A stretch of 64,000 nt of DNA, taken from contig SKCR01041608.1 of assembly GCA_019454045.1 (NCBI GenBank), positions 43,905-107,904 of the forward strand, written 5' to 3'. The position numbers and the translations under genes were made by a program. The notes beneath the pieces are model-generated. The model ran no database searches. It saw only the letters and a program-made list of their open reading frames with translations, and had not been told where the DNA came from. Positions within the stretch are counted from its first letter, which is position 1; each line of letters opens with the position of its first letter. This stretch comes from Zanthoxylum bungeanum. Its lineage: Eukaryota; Streptophyta; Magnoliopsida; Sapindales; Rutaceae. Of this stretch, positions 10,736 through 22,326 are shown one piece after another.

Positions 10736-12131
10736 TCAAATATACTCAAGTTTGCAAATTGAAAGGGAGAGACTCAGACGAGTAAGCAAAATGATTGTCT
10801 TTATTGCCAGCAGATGCAGGAATACATTCAAATAAATCAGAGAGATAAACATCTTCATCCTCCACAGATGCTTCATCTCCCACAGCTGGGTCTTCCTCCT
10901 TTTCCTCGAGGTCAGACTCTCCAACTTCATCAGCTCTTCTTCCCATTTCTCTTCTTCATTCCTCGTAATTTCTGATGCCAGTGACTTCTCACTTATATCC
11001 TCTTGAAAGATCTCAAACCTGGGCACCACAATCCCATTGAGTTCTACCGGTTCAGGTTCTCCCTGATATCCCGTTGCCTTCACAAAGCATTCCATCAGCT
11101 TCAACCCTTTCTTCTTGGCTTTCGGCTTATCCTCATCAGACATGTATCCCAACCCTCTCCGGGTAGTCTGCCCCTTAAAGTTTGGCAATGTGGAACCTTT
11201 ACCCGGCTCGAACTTCATCTTCTCCATGATCCTAACCACCTTAGGATCCACCCACTCCTCAAAAGTTACCGACACTTGAACCTTGTGAAAGGTTGTATTT
11301 CCAAAGCGGCCACATCACTGTCTACCTCAGCTCGGATGGTGACAATCTCTCCCCCGTATGGAAACTTAATAACCTGATGCAGAGTGGAGGGCACACCCCC
11401 AAGCTTGTGGAACCACGGCCTTCCCAATAACAAAGCAAAAGTGGCCGGGATATCCAGCACTGTGAACTCAACCTCATCCTCAATCGGGCCAACCTGACTA
11501 CTGCGGCAAAAGTACCCTCAACTCCTCGCACTTATCATCATCATAAGCTTTGATAGTCATATTGGAGGGATCCAGATCCGTTGCCTTCATTCCCAACCTT
11601 ACCAAAATCTTCAATGGGCAAACATTGATAGAAGCCATCATCTATCATTACACAAGGATGTCTTCTTGCCCCTCACTTCAGCCCGAATAAATAGTGGCTT
11701 GTTGTGATTTCTTCCCTCTGCGGGAGTTCTTCCTCAGAAAAAGTTATTGCCTGCAAGGTTTCCTCATGTACTGACCCTACAAACATTGCAGGATAGTAAC
11801 ACCTCTGGTACTATTATTTTGCTCAATGCTTTCAACCATAGCACGCATGTGCTCATGTGACGAACACAACAATTCCCAGATGCTCACCTGTGCCCGTGTC
11901 TTCTTTAGCTAGCGCAACATTGTATCCCCTTCAGTATTATCTATATTTTCCGTCACTTCTCCCTTCTGTCAACATTTTCTTACCCTTCTCAGCCGTATCA
12001 CTATAGAAACGCCCGCTGCGTGTCATTCCTCTCACCTCCTCTTCATCACTACTGGAGAAGTCTTCCCAGAAATTCTTCCCCTATTATGTTTCATCCTCAC
12101 TGTTGCTATCCCAAATTCCCAGGCAGAAGGC
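10736..12131 (-). pseudogene. Tat element A protease and linker, degenerate
   Basis: Minus-strand frames 10736-11275, 11266-11460 and decayed sequence up to 12131 correspond to 22323-23355 of element B. An aspartic protease D-D-G motif is readable near 11640-11660 but sits at a frameshift. Downstream, LDIPATFALLLGRPWFHKL is the conserved flap and LLGRPW region. The linker VTFEEWVDPKVVRIMEKMK leads toward RT. Several shifts and stops show the protease cannot be made. Confidence 0.8.
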
Positions 12132-13418
12132 TTAGTGGTCAAAGGATTTGAGGAAAAGGCTTTCGGGTAGGCCAAACTTTATCATATAGGTTGGTGGTGG
12201 GACAGAGTGGTAATTTGGCAGGGGGTTTTTGTGTGTGTTAGGCTGTTCTTTTTCAGGATCGGGTATTTTTTGGGAGTCTATAAGGTCCTGGATTTCATGG
12301 CGGAGGCGGGCACAATTGTCAGTGTCATGGCCCTTCTGTTGATGGAAATGGCAATACTGGTTCAGGTTGAGATGCAGTGGTGGTGGGTGTGGAAGTGGTT
12401 TGGTCTCTAGGGGTTTCAGAAGTCCCTGTCTCTTTAATTTCTCCAATACCTTAGACAAGGGTCTACCCAGGTTGGAGAAACAACGGTTTCGGATAGCAGC
12501 AATCTCAGCAGCAACAAGCTTGGTACCTGATGGTCCCCCAATGGGCATCCTATTCATGCTATAGAACTTTCTGTTCTCAGCTTCTTCTTCTTCAATATCC
12601 ATGACAGTCTCCCTCAACTGTCGAAAATCAGTAATCATGGAGGTCATTCTCCTCAGCTTTCCATAAATTGAGGGCTTAGTACCCTTGATAATCATCTTTA
12701 TCTGGTCTTTCTCTGAGGGCCGAGTCTGTATTTTCAAAAGCTGGCTCCTCCAACGGTCTACATATTCTTTGAAGCTTTCTTCTGGCTTCTGCTTGGTATT
12801 TTCTAAGTCCCGGAGTGACAAGTCGATCTCCAGATCTGTAACATACTGTCTCAAGAAGGCCTCTGCCAATTCCCTCCAATCCTCCTTGATCTTCCTCTCC
12901 AGGCTGTGATACCATACCACGGGTGCCCCCTCGAGTGACATCCCAAACATTTTCTGAACCTGACGCTTGGATAGACCCACTGAACTCATAACTGAAACAT
13001 ACTGCCGGAGATGGACCCTTGGGTCCCCGTTCCCATTGAACTTGGCTATATCCGGCATTTTAAACTGAGCTGGCAACTGTTCCTCAAACGTCATTGCCTC
13101 ATAATCCAACAGGTCTTCGTGCTTGCCCCTCATCTTACGGGTAACCGACTCTACCTGATCTTGGAGTTTCTGCAGTTCAGTTTGAGACCCTGCCATTTTC
13201 CCTGCAGCATATTCAGCCATATCATCATCAAAACCCGGGATATCATCATTCAATCTAGTCGGAGGGTCTTCACACCTCTCGTTCTCAGAGTTTCCCCCAG
13301 CACGGGGCATATCCATATTGGCCATAGCGGCAGTCAAGGCTTGCAACTGTTCAGTAATCTTGGTGAGATTGGTTTCCAACTGATCCATACGGGATACCTC
13401 GTTCTCTGATTTACTCAT
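12132..13418 (-). CDS. Tat element A Gag
   Basis: A 428-aa minus-strand frame starting MSKSENEVSRMDQLE; the same start occurs in B. An N-terminal segment likely to form a coiled coil (LTKITEQLQALTAAMANM) is followed by the retrotransposon Gag core (EEQLPAQFKMPDIAKFNG, VVWYHSLERKIKEDWRELA, FLRQYVTDLEIDLSLRDL) and a knuckle-like CHFHQQKGHDTDNC near the C-terminus. Gag packages element RNA. The frame ends early (KSFDH, then stop) where B continues for about 50 more residues, so the C-terminus is lost. Confidence 0.92.
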   Translation of the reverse strand: MSKSENEVSRMDQLETNLTKITEQLQALTAAMANMDMPRAGGNSENERCEDPPTRLNDDIPGFDDDMAEYAAGKMAGSQTELQKLQDQVESVTRKMRGKHEDLLDYEAMTFEEQLPAQFKMPDIAKFNGNGDPRVHLRQYVSVMSSVGLSKRQVQKMFGMSLEGAPVVWYHSLERKIKEDWRELAEAFLRQYVTDLEIDLSLRDLENTKQKPEESFKEYVDRWRSQLLKIQTRPSEKDQIKMIIKGTKPSIYGKLRRMTSMITDFRQLRETVMDIEEEEAENRKFYSMNRMPIGGPSGTKLVAAEIAAIRNRCFSNLGRPLSKVLEKLKRQGLLKPLETKPLPHPPPLHLNLNQYCHFHQQKGHDTDNCARLRHEIQDLIDSQKIPDPEKEQPNTHKNPLPNYHSVPPPTYMIKFGLPESLFLKSFDH

Positions 13419-13559
13419 GTTTGCTACTGGCCTTTTGATAAGTCTTCCCTCTTTCCTAACCCAACGAGAATCTATGGTGTCTTTTAAAATTCGCAGTCAG
13501 CATGTATGCGTGCAATGCATGGAATATATAAGTCGGCCTCTTGTCATTTTAAAGCTTCA

Positions 13560-14190
13560 ATCATATTATTGCAAGGTGCAAACTTGTCCCAGTTGAAAAG
13601 GCCCAACATGTTTACACCTTTGCGATAACATGGTTAAACAACTTCAAATGATAAGGGGCCCAAACACAGGATGGCCCATCGGCATTTTAGAAACTTTTGG
13701 CCCAATTGTCATAGGATACGAACTCGTCCCCGTTTAAATGGCCCAACAAGTTCGCAATTCTGACAAGAAGTCCAACTGCATCCAAATAAGGATGGTCCCC
13801 AAATACAAGCATAAAGAGATAATTCAAGCATAAAGTAATAATTTCTACAGAACGGCCCATCGACATTTCAGAAGTTTTTGGCCCAATTGTCATAGGATAC
13901 GAACTCGTCCCAGTTTAAATGGCCCAACAAGTTCGCATTTCTGACAAGAAGTCCAATTGCATCCAAATGAGGATGGTCCCCAAATACAAGCATAAAGAGA
14001 TAATTCAAGCATAAAGCAATAATTTCTACAGAGTGGCCCATCGATATTTCAGAAGCTTTTGGCCCAATTTTCATAGGATACGAACTCGTCCCAGTTTAAA
14101 TGGCCCAACAAGTTCGCATTTCTGACAAGAAGTCCAACTACATCCAAATGAGAATGGTCCATAAGCACAAGGAAATAGTTGCTATAGGTC
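13560..14190 (-). repeat. 181-bp tandem repeat in the leader of A
   Basis: The landmark ATAGGATACGAACTCGTCCC recurs at 13711, 13892 and 14073, exactly 181 bp apart, with a diverged fourth copy at about 13560-13690. It lies between the PBS and Gag. Three similar 68-70-aa open frames arise purely from the repeat. B has related units at 20250-20720. The rest of the leader (13419-13560, 14190-14687) is non-coding. Confidence 0.9.
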
Positions 14191-14687
14191 GCACAACTCC
14201 GGTCTACGTGTGGGCTGGCGGGAGTGTAGACAAAGACTCTCGCTGGCGAAGGATTGCCCACAACTAGGTCTCCCCACTCAAGGGTTCAAGCGACCAAGTG
14301 AGCGCACCTTTTTTATACACTAAGGTACGTGCCAACGAGTTATGGTGCGTGACTGACTGTCAAATGGATTTCCCATTGTAGATTCCCCAGAGGGAGGGCG
14401 GAGCGAACTCTCTTAAAAACCCAAGCCTCTTAGGCTCTTATCGCTTGGTGACAGGAATAAACAACGAGTCCTCCAAATTAGTCCATCACAGCAGGCTACG
14501 AGTAAATGATTATCTAGGTGTCTTCGCAGCTTTTCCTTATAGAAAGGTAGTGAATGAAGGAAGACACCAAACCATTACCTAGCCTTAAAAATGCCTTTGA
14601 TTAAACCCATTTCAACCCACGGTAAACACGGTTAACTAAAGCACAAACCACAATCATTACAAGACATTATTTCGGGGCCAATTCTCT

Positions 14688-14706
14688 ATCCCTAGTGGAG
14701 TGGCCA
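14688..14706 (-). other. Element A primer binding site
   Basis: The minus strand reads TGGCCACTCCACTAGGGAT three bases inside the 5' LTR. Element B has TGGCGACTCCACTGGGGAT at the same place. The motif resembles Tat/Ogre-type primer sites; I cannot confirm the tRNA without a tRNA alignment. Confidence 0.75.
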
Positions 14707-14709
14707 GAC

Positions 14710-16983
14710 TATAGGACACAGAAATCAGTGACGCTGTCCCAGGCTCGCGGCCCGATTGGGAGTACGGAATAGCCCGCGGGGGACTAAACCGGAGAACTAA
14801 AAATGGAGTCGCCACCCGGTGTGAACCGGGAAAATGATTTAAGGCCGCACTCACCCCTCACAAGGGAAGACCTCAAACCGTTGGGTTCTGAATGGTCCCT
14901 TACTTATGCCACTTGTAATGAACGGATTTATGCAATAATCTAACCAAGCCTAAGCAACATATAATTCCAAGGATAATCTACTTCTAAGTTAGTGCATAAA
15001 AAAGATAAATTGGAATAACGGCAAGCATATAATTTCATGAAAACATTATATTGATAAACACAGAGACGCGAATAAACAATAATTGTACAAGCATGCATAT
15101 TAAAGAGAGGCAATTAAGTGCATAATGTAACTAATAACAACTATAAAGGCATTGATGATAAAAACGAGCACACAATCTCATGAGCATATCGAATAAATGC
15201 GGAAAATATAAACAAACAATAACGGTAAAGGCATAATTATTGAAGAGAGCTAACTAAGCATATGATGGGGAAGGGAATGAGTAAGGGAACAAACATGCAT
15301 GAAACATGATGAAGGAATCTGTCAAGTGTGTGCGCATTTGTAAACGTGTTCGAACGGTAAACATTATGCAAGCGTTCGAGTAGCGTTTGATAACGCGTTC
15401 GAACGATAAACAGAATATCCACGTTCGTAAATGCGTTCGAACGGGATGAGACCTGATGCATGATACAATAAAATGCATGCGCATTGGAGTAGCATTCGTA
15501 AACACGTTCGAACGGTAAACAGAATGCAAGCGTTCGAGTAGCGTTCTGAGGCGCGTTCGAATGGAAATAAGACAGAATGCATAAGTTCGTGTAGCGTTCG
15601 TAAACACGTTCGAACGGAATGACACATAATGCATATGTTCGTGTAGCGTTCGTAAACACGTTCGAACGAGATTGGCAAAATGGCATCTGAAATGACACAA
15701 ACACATATACGGATAAACAAATACACAATGTAGGACCTCGTGTGCCCGATGGAACACATTTCACATTCAATCAGTGCACCTCATCCGGCGCGGCAAAACA
15801 TCGTGGAAAAGGTAGCATTTGGGCATTTCCCTCTAATATAGGACCTTTAATCCACCCTAGTTAGCCCATGCGCACAAGAATGCAATGCATGCGTAAATAA
15901 AGCAATGATATGCAAAGGGTAAATGACATAATAAAAGGCGCAGTAAAACATCGTGGTAAAGGTAGCCTTAAGGCATTTCCCTAGAATAGAAGACCTTTAA
16001 TCCACCCTAGTTAGCCCATGCGCATTATATTACAATGCATATAAAATAAAGACAACAATAATATAGGACCTCGTATGCTCGATTAAACATATCTCACATT
16101 CAATCAAACATGCTCCGTCTGGCGCGGCAAAACGTCGTGGCAAAGGTAGCCCTTGGGCTTTTTATCCCTCAAAATGGAGGACCTTTAATCCAACTTGATT
16201 TGCCCATGCGTATTATATCATCATGCATAAATAAGTAGCATGCAGAAAATAATAGCATACTAACGACTAAATCATGCTTAAAAAATAAATAACATACTAG
16301 CAACCCAATCATGCTCGAATACAAGGTTGGATGAAACGAAATGTGTGAATCTCTCAAGTGGTACGTGGCATTGTATCCCAAGTGCAAACCGCAATACCGT
16401 CCAGTCGGATTCGGCTACGGAATTTATGTCCGGGTTTCCATCCGATATACCACAAGAAATAACACATATTCCATTCATTCAAGGACCACAACATATTGAC
16501 AAACGACTCTCATGCGAAGGAATTCCAATAAACAACAACAAAGATGAGAATAAATAAGAAGGGTGCCCTCAGGTCTAACCTCTTAGGTCGTCGCTCGAAA
16601 GTGCGTTACAAGGCCGTCAGAAGGGTTAATGCTCCGCAACTCCTCTGGTTCACTGGTTCACTGCTCTTGTTTCGCTGCTTCGCTGTTTTGAGCTGTCGTT
16701 TCCTCCATTTTGCTGCTATTTTTTACTCTGTTTTGGTGATGTTTTTGCTGTATTTTCTGGTCATTGTTTTCACTGTATTAAGGGACTGTTTTGGAATTCT
16801 TTAAGGGGGTATTGGGGCTGCTGTTTTGCGGTCACTGCATGGACTGTTTTGGGCTGTGATTTTTGGTGGTTTAAGCTATGGTTTGGGTATGTGTTTTCGG
16901 TGAATGGAGGGCTGCGTGATGCGGTAATGTATGGGTTATTTCGTGAGTGTTTCCGTGATGGTGGAGTATAGTAGAAGAGAAAA
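14710..16983 (-). repeat. Tat element A 5' LTR, truncated
   Basis: Colinear with 3343-5803 of the sister LTR, then broken at 16983 where element B sequence begins. Only the last 52 bp of this LTR survive, at 30748-30799. About 616 bp, including the TATA candidate and the first CGTTCGAACG cluster, are missing. The CGTTCGAACG array (15345-15670) and three long units are present, one unit fewer than in the 3' LTR. Confidence 0.9.
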
Positions 16984-17257
16984 TTAAACAAATCACATAC
17001 TAAATCAAAATATAATCATACCAAATTAAAATCAATCCTAACCAATTAAAGCCAATCATATATTTGACTTCCTAATCTAATAAGATAATTACCAATATAA
17101 AATATTTGTATTCCTAAACCAACACAAATTAAATATTAAAACTTCCTAATTTAAAATATTTTGTCCCCCCTCAATCTTGTGTATACCTTTCTCATCTCTC
17201 CTAATTTGGAAACAAGATCTCTTCCTTGTGAGAAAAGGTGAAACCCTAGCCATCTTC

Positions 17258-17264
17258 TATATAA
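17258..17264 (+). promoter_or_regulatory. Candidate LTR TATA box of element B
   Basis: TTCTATATAAACAACCC is followed 30-90 bp downstream by a CT-rich patch (CTCTCTCGAAATCTCTCTAG), a common plant core-promoter arrangement. It is repeated at 28290-28296 in the 3' LTR. Motif evidence only. Confidence 0.5.
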
Positions 17265-18235
17265 ACAACCCTTAACCAAAGCCATCCTCTAGTTGACACA
17301 CATAATTCACACCCAAAACTCTCTCGAAATCTCTCTAGACTCTCTCTACACACCCAAGACTAAACAAGAGAAAAAAAAGAAAACACTTCACACATACACA
17401 AAAAGAGAACAAAAGAACCTCAACCATCTCCTCCATAGCCGAATCCACCACAAGTAACCACCCTCACATCACCGAAACTACAAGCACCAAAACACCCCTA
17501 ATCACCACCGAAAACCAGCCCCTCTCAACCTCCATACATCACCGAAAATCACACAACACAGCAGCCCAAATCCTTAAAAAACAGTAACATAAAAACTGCA
17601 TAGATAATCTTAAGAATAATCACACTTAATTGCACTAAGAACCCACATAAACTTGGAATAGTTCATTGAAAACGTTAAAACAGATGGATCGTGCAGTGAG
17701 CAGCAAGACCGAGGCCGAATAGGAGCAGAACGGAGTTCGAACCGCAAGCAAAACAGCAAGGCAGTGAGCTAGGACGCTGAACCAGTGAACCAGGAAGTTG
17801 CGGAGCTTTACCCCTTTTTGATATTCGTGGAACGCGAGTCCGAGGACAGCTTAAAAGGTTAGACCTGAGGGTATCTTTCACACTCGTTTTCCTTTTCCGC
17901 ATTATTTATTAAGTATTACTTGTATGAGTGTAATGTGAAATGCGTGTTGTGGTCTTTGAGTAGATAAGTATGCATGAATTAATTATGAGATGTAATATGT
18001 TGTGGTATTGGATGAATGAGGGATGTGTCACTCTCGCGGTATATCGGATGGAAACCCGGACATAAATTTCATAGCCGATTCCGAATGGACGGTAATATGA
18101 TCTGTACTCGGGCCAGTACTCCACGTACCGCTTGAGTAAACGGCACCATCTCTCTTTCGTTGTGTTGCTTTTGTTTATTTTGTTTTCTTTACTTGAATTC
18201 AAAATGTTGTTTATTTACGCATGATTCAATCAAGC

Positions 18236-18690
18236 GCATGGGCTTAGTGAGTTAGTCCAAAGGTCCTCCATTTGGGAGATAAAGAGCCGAAAAGGCCACC
18301 TTTGTGACACTACTTCGCCGCGCCGGTTGATGTGTGTTCGGTGGATGCGAGATACATTCAATCGGGCATACTTAGTTTGATATTATTGAGTTTATCTATT
18401 ATGCATGGTTCAATCAAGCGCATGGGCTTAGTAAGTGGAATGAAAGATCCCTTATGGGGAGGGGTTAAAACCCGTTACCACGATGCTTGCTGCGCCGGTT
18501 GATGTGTGTTCAGATTGGATGTAAGATGTGTTCAATCGGGCATACTTGGTTGATATGATTGGTTCTATTTTTGTATGTGAATGTGACGCGCATGGGCTTA
18601 GTACGTTGGTCTAAAGGTCCTCTCTTTGAGAGATCAAGAGCCCCAAAAGGCCACCTTTACGGCAGTACTTCGCCGCGCCCCTTTATTTTG
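18236..18690 (+). repeat. Three long tandem units in B 5' LTR
   Basis: Units begin GCATGGGCTTAGT at 18236, 18420 and 18590 (spacing 184 and 170 bp). Shared internal words are AAAGGTCCTC, GCCGCGCC and TCAATCGGGCATACTT. They correspond to the long units in A read on the other strand. Confidence 0.8.
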
Positions 18691-18732
18691 TGTTTATGTA
18701 TTGCATCCCATTTCATGCATCAGGTCTGTTTA

Positions 18733-19050
18733 CGTTCGAACGAGTTTACGAATGCAACTCGAACGCGCATACATTTTGCCTTATCATGCATCAGGTCTCA
18801 TTTCCGTTCGAACGCGTTAACAAATGCCATACGAACGCGAGCATTCTGTTTCATTTTCGTTCGAACGCGTTAACAAACGCCATACGAACGTGAACATTCT
18901 GTTTCATTTCCGTTCGAACGCGTTAACAAACGCTATACGAACGTGAGCATTCTGTTTCATTTCCGTTCGAACGCGTTTACGAACGCTACTCGAACGTGAG
19001 CATTCTGTTTCATTTCCGTTCGAACGCGTTTACGAACGCTACACGAACGT
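18733..19050 (+). repeat. 53-bp CGTTCGAACG array in B 5' LTR
   Basis: CGTTCGAACG occurs at 18733, 18805, 18858, 18911, 18964 and 19017; the last five are exactly 53 bp apart. Each unit also contains an inverted half-site (ACGAACGC or CGAACGTGA). The same array is in the 3' LTR at about 29772-30090. Confidence 0.92.
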
Positions 19051-19711
19051 GCACACACTGAACTGAGTCTGTCTTATTATATTCATGCATAATTGCCTCT
19101 TGGTTGCTCTTTCTTATGCAAATATGTTAATGTATTATAATTCATATGCTTATGTCATGATAACATTTGAGTATTATTCCTTGTGGTATATCGGATGGAA
19201 ACCCAGACGTAAATTCCGTAGCCGATTCCGAATGGACGGTAGTGCGGTCTGTACTTGGGCTACAATTCCACGTACCGCTTGGAAAAGTGCCCACATGTGT
19301 GCTTGTATGGTTAATATGTGTGCTTGTGTTTTTCCTGAATGTGATATGTAAATAAAGTTGTATGTTCGTTGCTATCTTGATATATGCTAAGCATGCAATT
19401 TTAAATGTGAGATATATGTGAAAATGTGCACATAAGTTTTATTTTGCATATGAGAATTTAGAAGCATGATACTCTTGGAAATAAGTGTTACTTAAGCTTG
19501 ATTAAATTATCACATAAATCCTTTCATTACAAGTGACATAAGTAAGGGACCATTTCGAACCCAACGGTTTGAGGTCTTCCCTTGCGAGGGGTGAGTGCGG
19601 CCTTAAATCTTTGTCCCGGTTCACACCGGGTGGCGACTCCATTTTATTTAATCCTTCCCAACTAGGCCGCGAGCCTAGGAACGGCGTCGCCCAGGTTCTG
19701 TGTCCACAGTC

Positions 19712-19730
19712 TGGCGACTCCACTGGGGAT
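19712..19730 (+). other. Element B primer binding site
   Basis: TGGCGACTCCACTGGGGAT lies three bases after the LTR end. It is better preserved than the matching site in A. Confidence 0.8.
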
Positions 19731-20249
19731 AGAGAATTGGCCCCGAAATATTGTCTTGTGATGTTTGGATTTATGTCTTAATTGACCATGTCTATAGTGG
19801 ATAAAGTGGGGGTTTAATCAAGGGCATTTTGAGGTTAGGTAATGGTTTGGTGTCATCCTTCACTCACTACCTTTCTAGAAGGAAAAGCTATGAGGACACC
19901 TATATGGCCATCTACTCGTAGCCTTGGTGATGGACTAATTTGGAGGACTCGTTGTTTATTCCTGACACCAAGCGATAAGTGCCTAAGAGGCTTTGGATAT
20001 TTAAGTGAGCCTCGCTCCACCTTCCCTCTGGGGAATCTACAACGGGAAATCCATTTGACAGTCCGTCACACACCATAGCTCATTGGCACGTACCTTAGTG
20101 TATAAAAAGGGATACGCTCACTTGGTCGCTTGAACCCTTGAGTGGGGAGACCTAGTTGTGGGCTATCCTTCACCAGTGAGAGCCTTTGTCCATACTCTTG
20201 CAAATCCACTCATAGACTGGTTTATATGGTTAAAGCAACAATTATTTCC

Positions 20250-20720
20250 TTGAGAATGTGCTTATGGACCATCCTCATTTGGATGCAGTTGGACTATTGT
20301 CAAAAATGCGGGCTTGCTGGGCCATTTAAACTGGGGCAAGTTCGTACTGTATGACTATTAGGCCCAAGGCTTCTGAAATGTTGATGGGCCATTATGTAAA
20401 AAAATTATTATGTTATGTTTGCATTATCTCCCTTCTATGCTTATGTTTGGGAACATCATCGTTTGGATCCATTTGGACCATTTGTCATGGGATATGGGCT
20501 TGTTGGGCCATTTAAACTGGGACAAGGATGTATTCCATGACTATTGGGCCGAAGGCGTCTAAGTGTTGATGGGCCACCTTATGCTTGTTTTCGGAATATT
20601 ATCATTTGGATTTAGTTGGGCTCTTTGCCATAAGACATGAACTCGTTGGGCCATTTAAACTGGGACGGGTTCACTCTTATGACAGTTGTCCCAAAAGCTT
20701 CTAAAATGATAATAGGCCGA
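20250..20720 (+). repeat. Diverged leader repeats of element B
   Basis: Successive units of roughly 180 bp carry GGGCCATTTAAACTGGG and a TGATGGGCC word between PBS and Gag. They match the 181-bp units of A but are more diverged from each other. The rest of the leader (19731-20874) has no supported gene. Confidence 0.75.
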
Positions 20721-20874
20721 TTTGTTTGAGAATTTTATTTAGTATGTTATATGTTACATACATCTCATGCACCTCATGCATCCATATATCATGTTAACAC
20801 CGTCTATGTCTCAAAAAGACAACATAGATACCGTTTGGGTTAGAGAAGGGACAAGGCTCACTAAAAGAACAAGT

Positions 20875-22326
20875 ATGAGTGAATCCGATAATGAGGTGTC
20901 CCGTATGGATCAGTTAGAGAATGGTCTCGCCAAGATCACTGAACAGTTGCAGGCTTTGACTACTGCTATGGCTGGTATAGCTGGGTCTCGTGCCGGGGTT
21001 CATTCTGGGGATGTAAGGCAAGAGGAATCTCCGAACAGATTGGGGGATGATATCCCTGCTTTTGATGATGATATGGCAGAGTATGCAGCAGGCAGAGTAT
21101 CTGGGTCTCAGACAGAGTTACAGAAACTTCGGGATCAGGTTGAGTCAGTTACCCGCAAGATGAGGGGTAAGAATGAAGATTTGCTGGATTATGACACATT
21201 GACTTTTGAGGAACAGTTGCCTGCACAGTTCAAGATGCCAGATATGGCTAAGTTCAACGGGAATGGGGATCCGAGGGTACATCTCCGACAGTTTGTATCA
21301 GTCATGAGTTCAGTTGGCTTATCTCAGCGCCAGGTACAGAAAATGTTTGGAATGTCACTTGAAGGTGCTCCTGTGGTATGGTACCACAGTTTGGAGAAGA
21401 AAGTGAAGGAAGATTGGAGGGAGTTAGCTGATGCTTTCCTGAAACAGTATGTCACTGACTTGGAGATCGATTTGTCACTCCGTGATCTGGAGAATGTCAA
21501 GCAGAAAGCGGAGGAGAGTTTTAAGGAGTATGTGGACCGGTGGAGGGGTCAATTATTGAAAATGTAGACCAGGCCTTAGAAGAAGGATCAGATCAAGATG
21601 ATTATCAAGGGCACCAAGCCCTCCATTTACGGCAAGTTGAGGAGGATGACCTCCATGATTGCCTACTTTCGGCAGTTGAGGGAGACTGTCATGGATATTG
21701 AGGAGGAAGAGGCCGAGAATAGAAAATTCTATGGTCTGAACAGGAGGCCCATTGGGGGAACATCGGGAACAAAGCCCGTTTCTGCTGAAATTGCTGCTAT
21801 CCGGAACAGGCTGTTTTCCAACTTGGGAAGGCCCCTGTCTAAGATGCTAGAGAAATTGAAGAGGCAAGGGCTTTTAAAACCCTTGGATACCAAACCATTA
21901 CCCAATCCCCTACCACCACATTTCAATCTCAACCTTTACTGTTATTTCCATCAGCAGAAAGGCCATGACACTGACAACTGTGCCCGACTGCGCCACGAGA
22001 TCCAAGACCTCATTGACTCCAAAAAGATACCTAACCCCGAAACAGAACAGCCCGATACACACAGAAACCCCTTACCCAACTACCGTGCCGTGCCACCACC
22101 AGCCTACATGATCAATTCTGGCCTTCCAGACGATCTTGTCCTAAAATCCTTTCACCCTCAAGCCTTTTGCCTGGGAATCTGGGATAGTACTAGTGAGGAT
22201 GAGTTTGAGCAGAAGAAAAACTTTTGGCTTGATTTCTCTAGCAGTGATGAGGAGGAAGTAAGGGGAATGACACGTAGCGGTCGTTTTTACAATGACATGG
22301 CGGAGAAGGGTAAGGGGAAGCTTTGA
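20875..22326 (+). pseudogene. Tat element B Gag
   Basis: The start at 20875 gives MSESDNEVSRMDQLE, matching A; the longer frame from 20767 adds unsupported residues. Order: N-terminal helix (LAKITEQLQALTTAMAG), Gag core (EEQLPAQFKMPDMAKFNG, VVWYHSLEKKVKEDWRE), knuckle-like CYFHQQKGHDTDNC, then an acidic tail (FSSSDEEEVRGMTRSG) that A has lost. Two in-frame TAG codons at 21565 and 21577 split the frame, so full-length Gag is not made from this copy. Confidence 0.92.

Larger units (their letters stand above)
16984..19708 (+). repeat. Tat element B 5' LTR, first ~404 bp deleted
   Basis: Colinear with 28021-30747, lacking the segment 27617-28020. It ends TGTGTCCACA at 19708 and is followed by the primer site. 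It keeps the TATATAA motif and all tandem arrays. Over the last 208 bp I counted two substitutions and one single-base indel against the 3' LTR, so B is young relative to A. Confidence 0.92.

Noticed and set aside
13687..14261. Three similar 68-70 aa frames in tandem
   Set aside because: Each is one unit of the 181-bp leader repeat with a similar peptide. No start context, motif or homologue is visible.
18733..19050. Regularly spaced repeats resembling a CRISPR array
   Set aside because: The whole 53-bp unit is repeated, spacers are not unique, and the context is a plant retrotransposon LTR.
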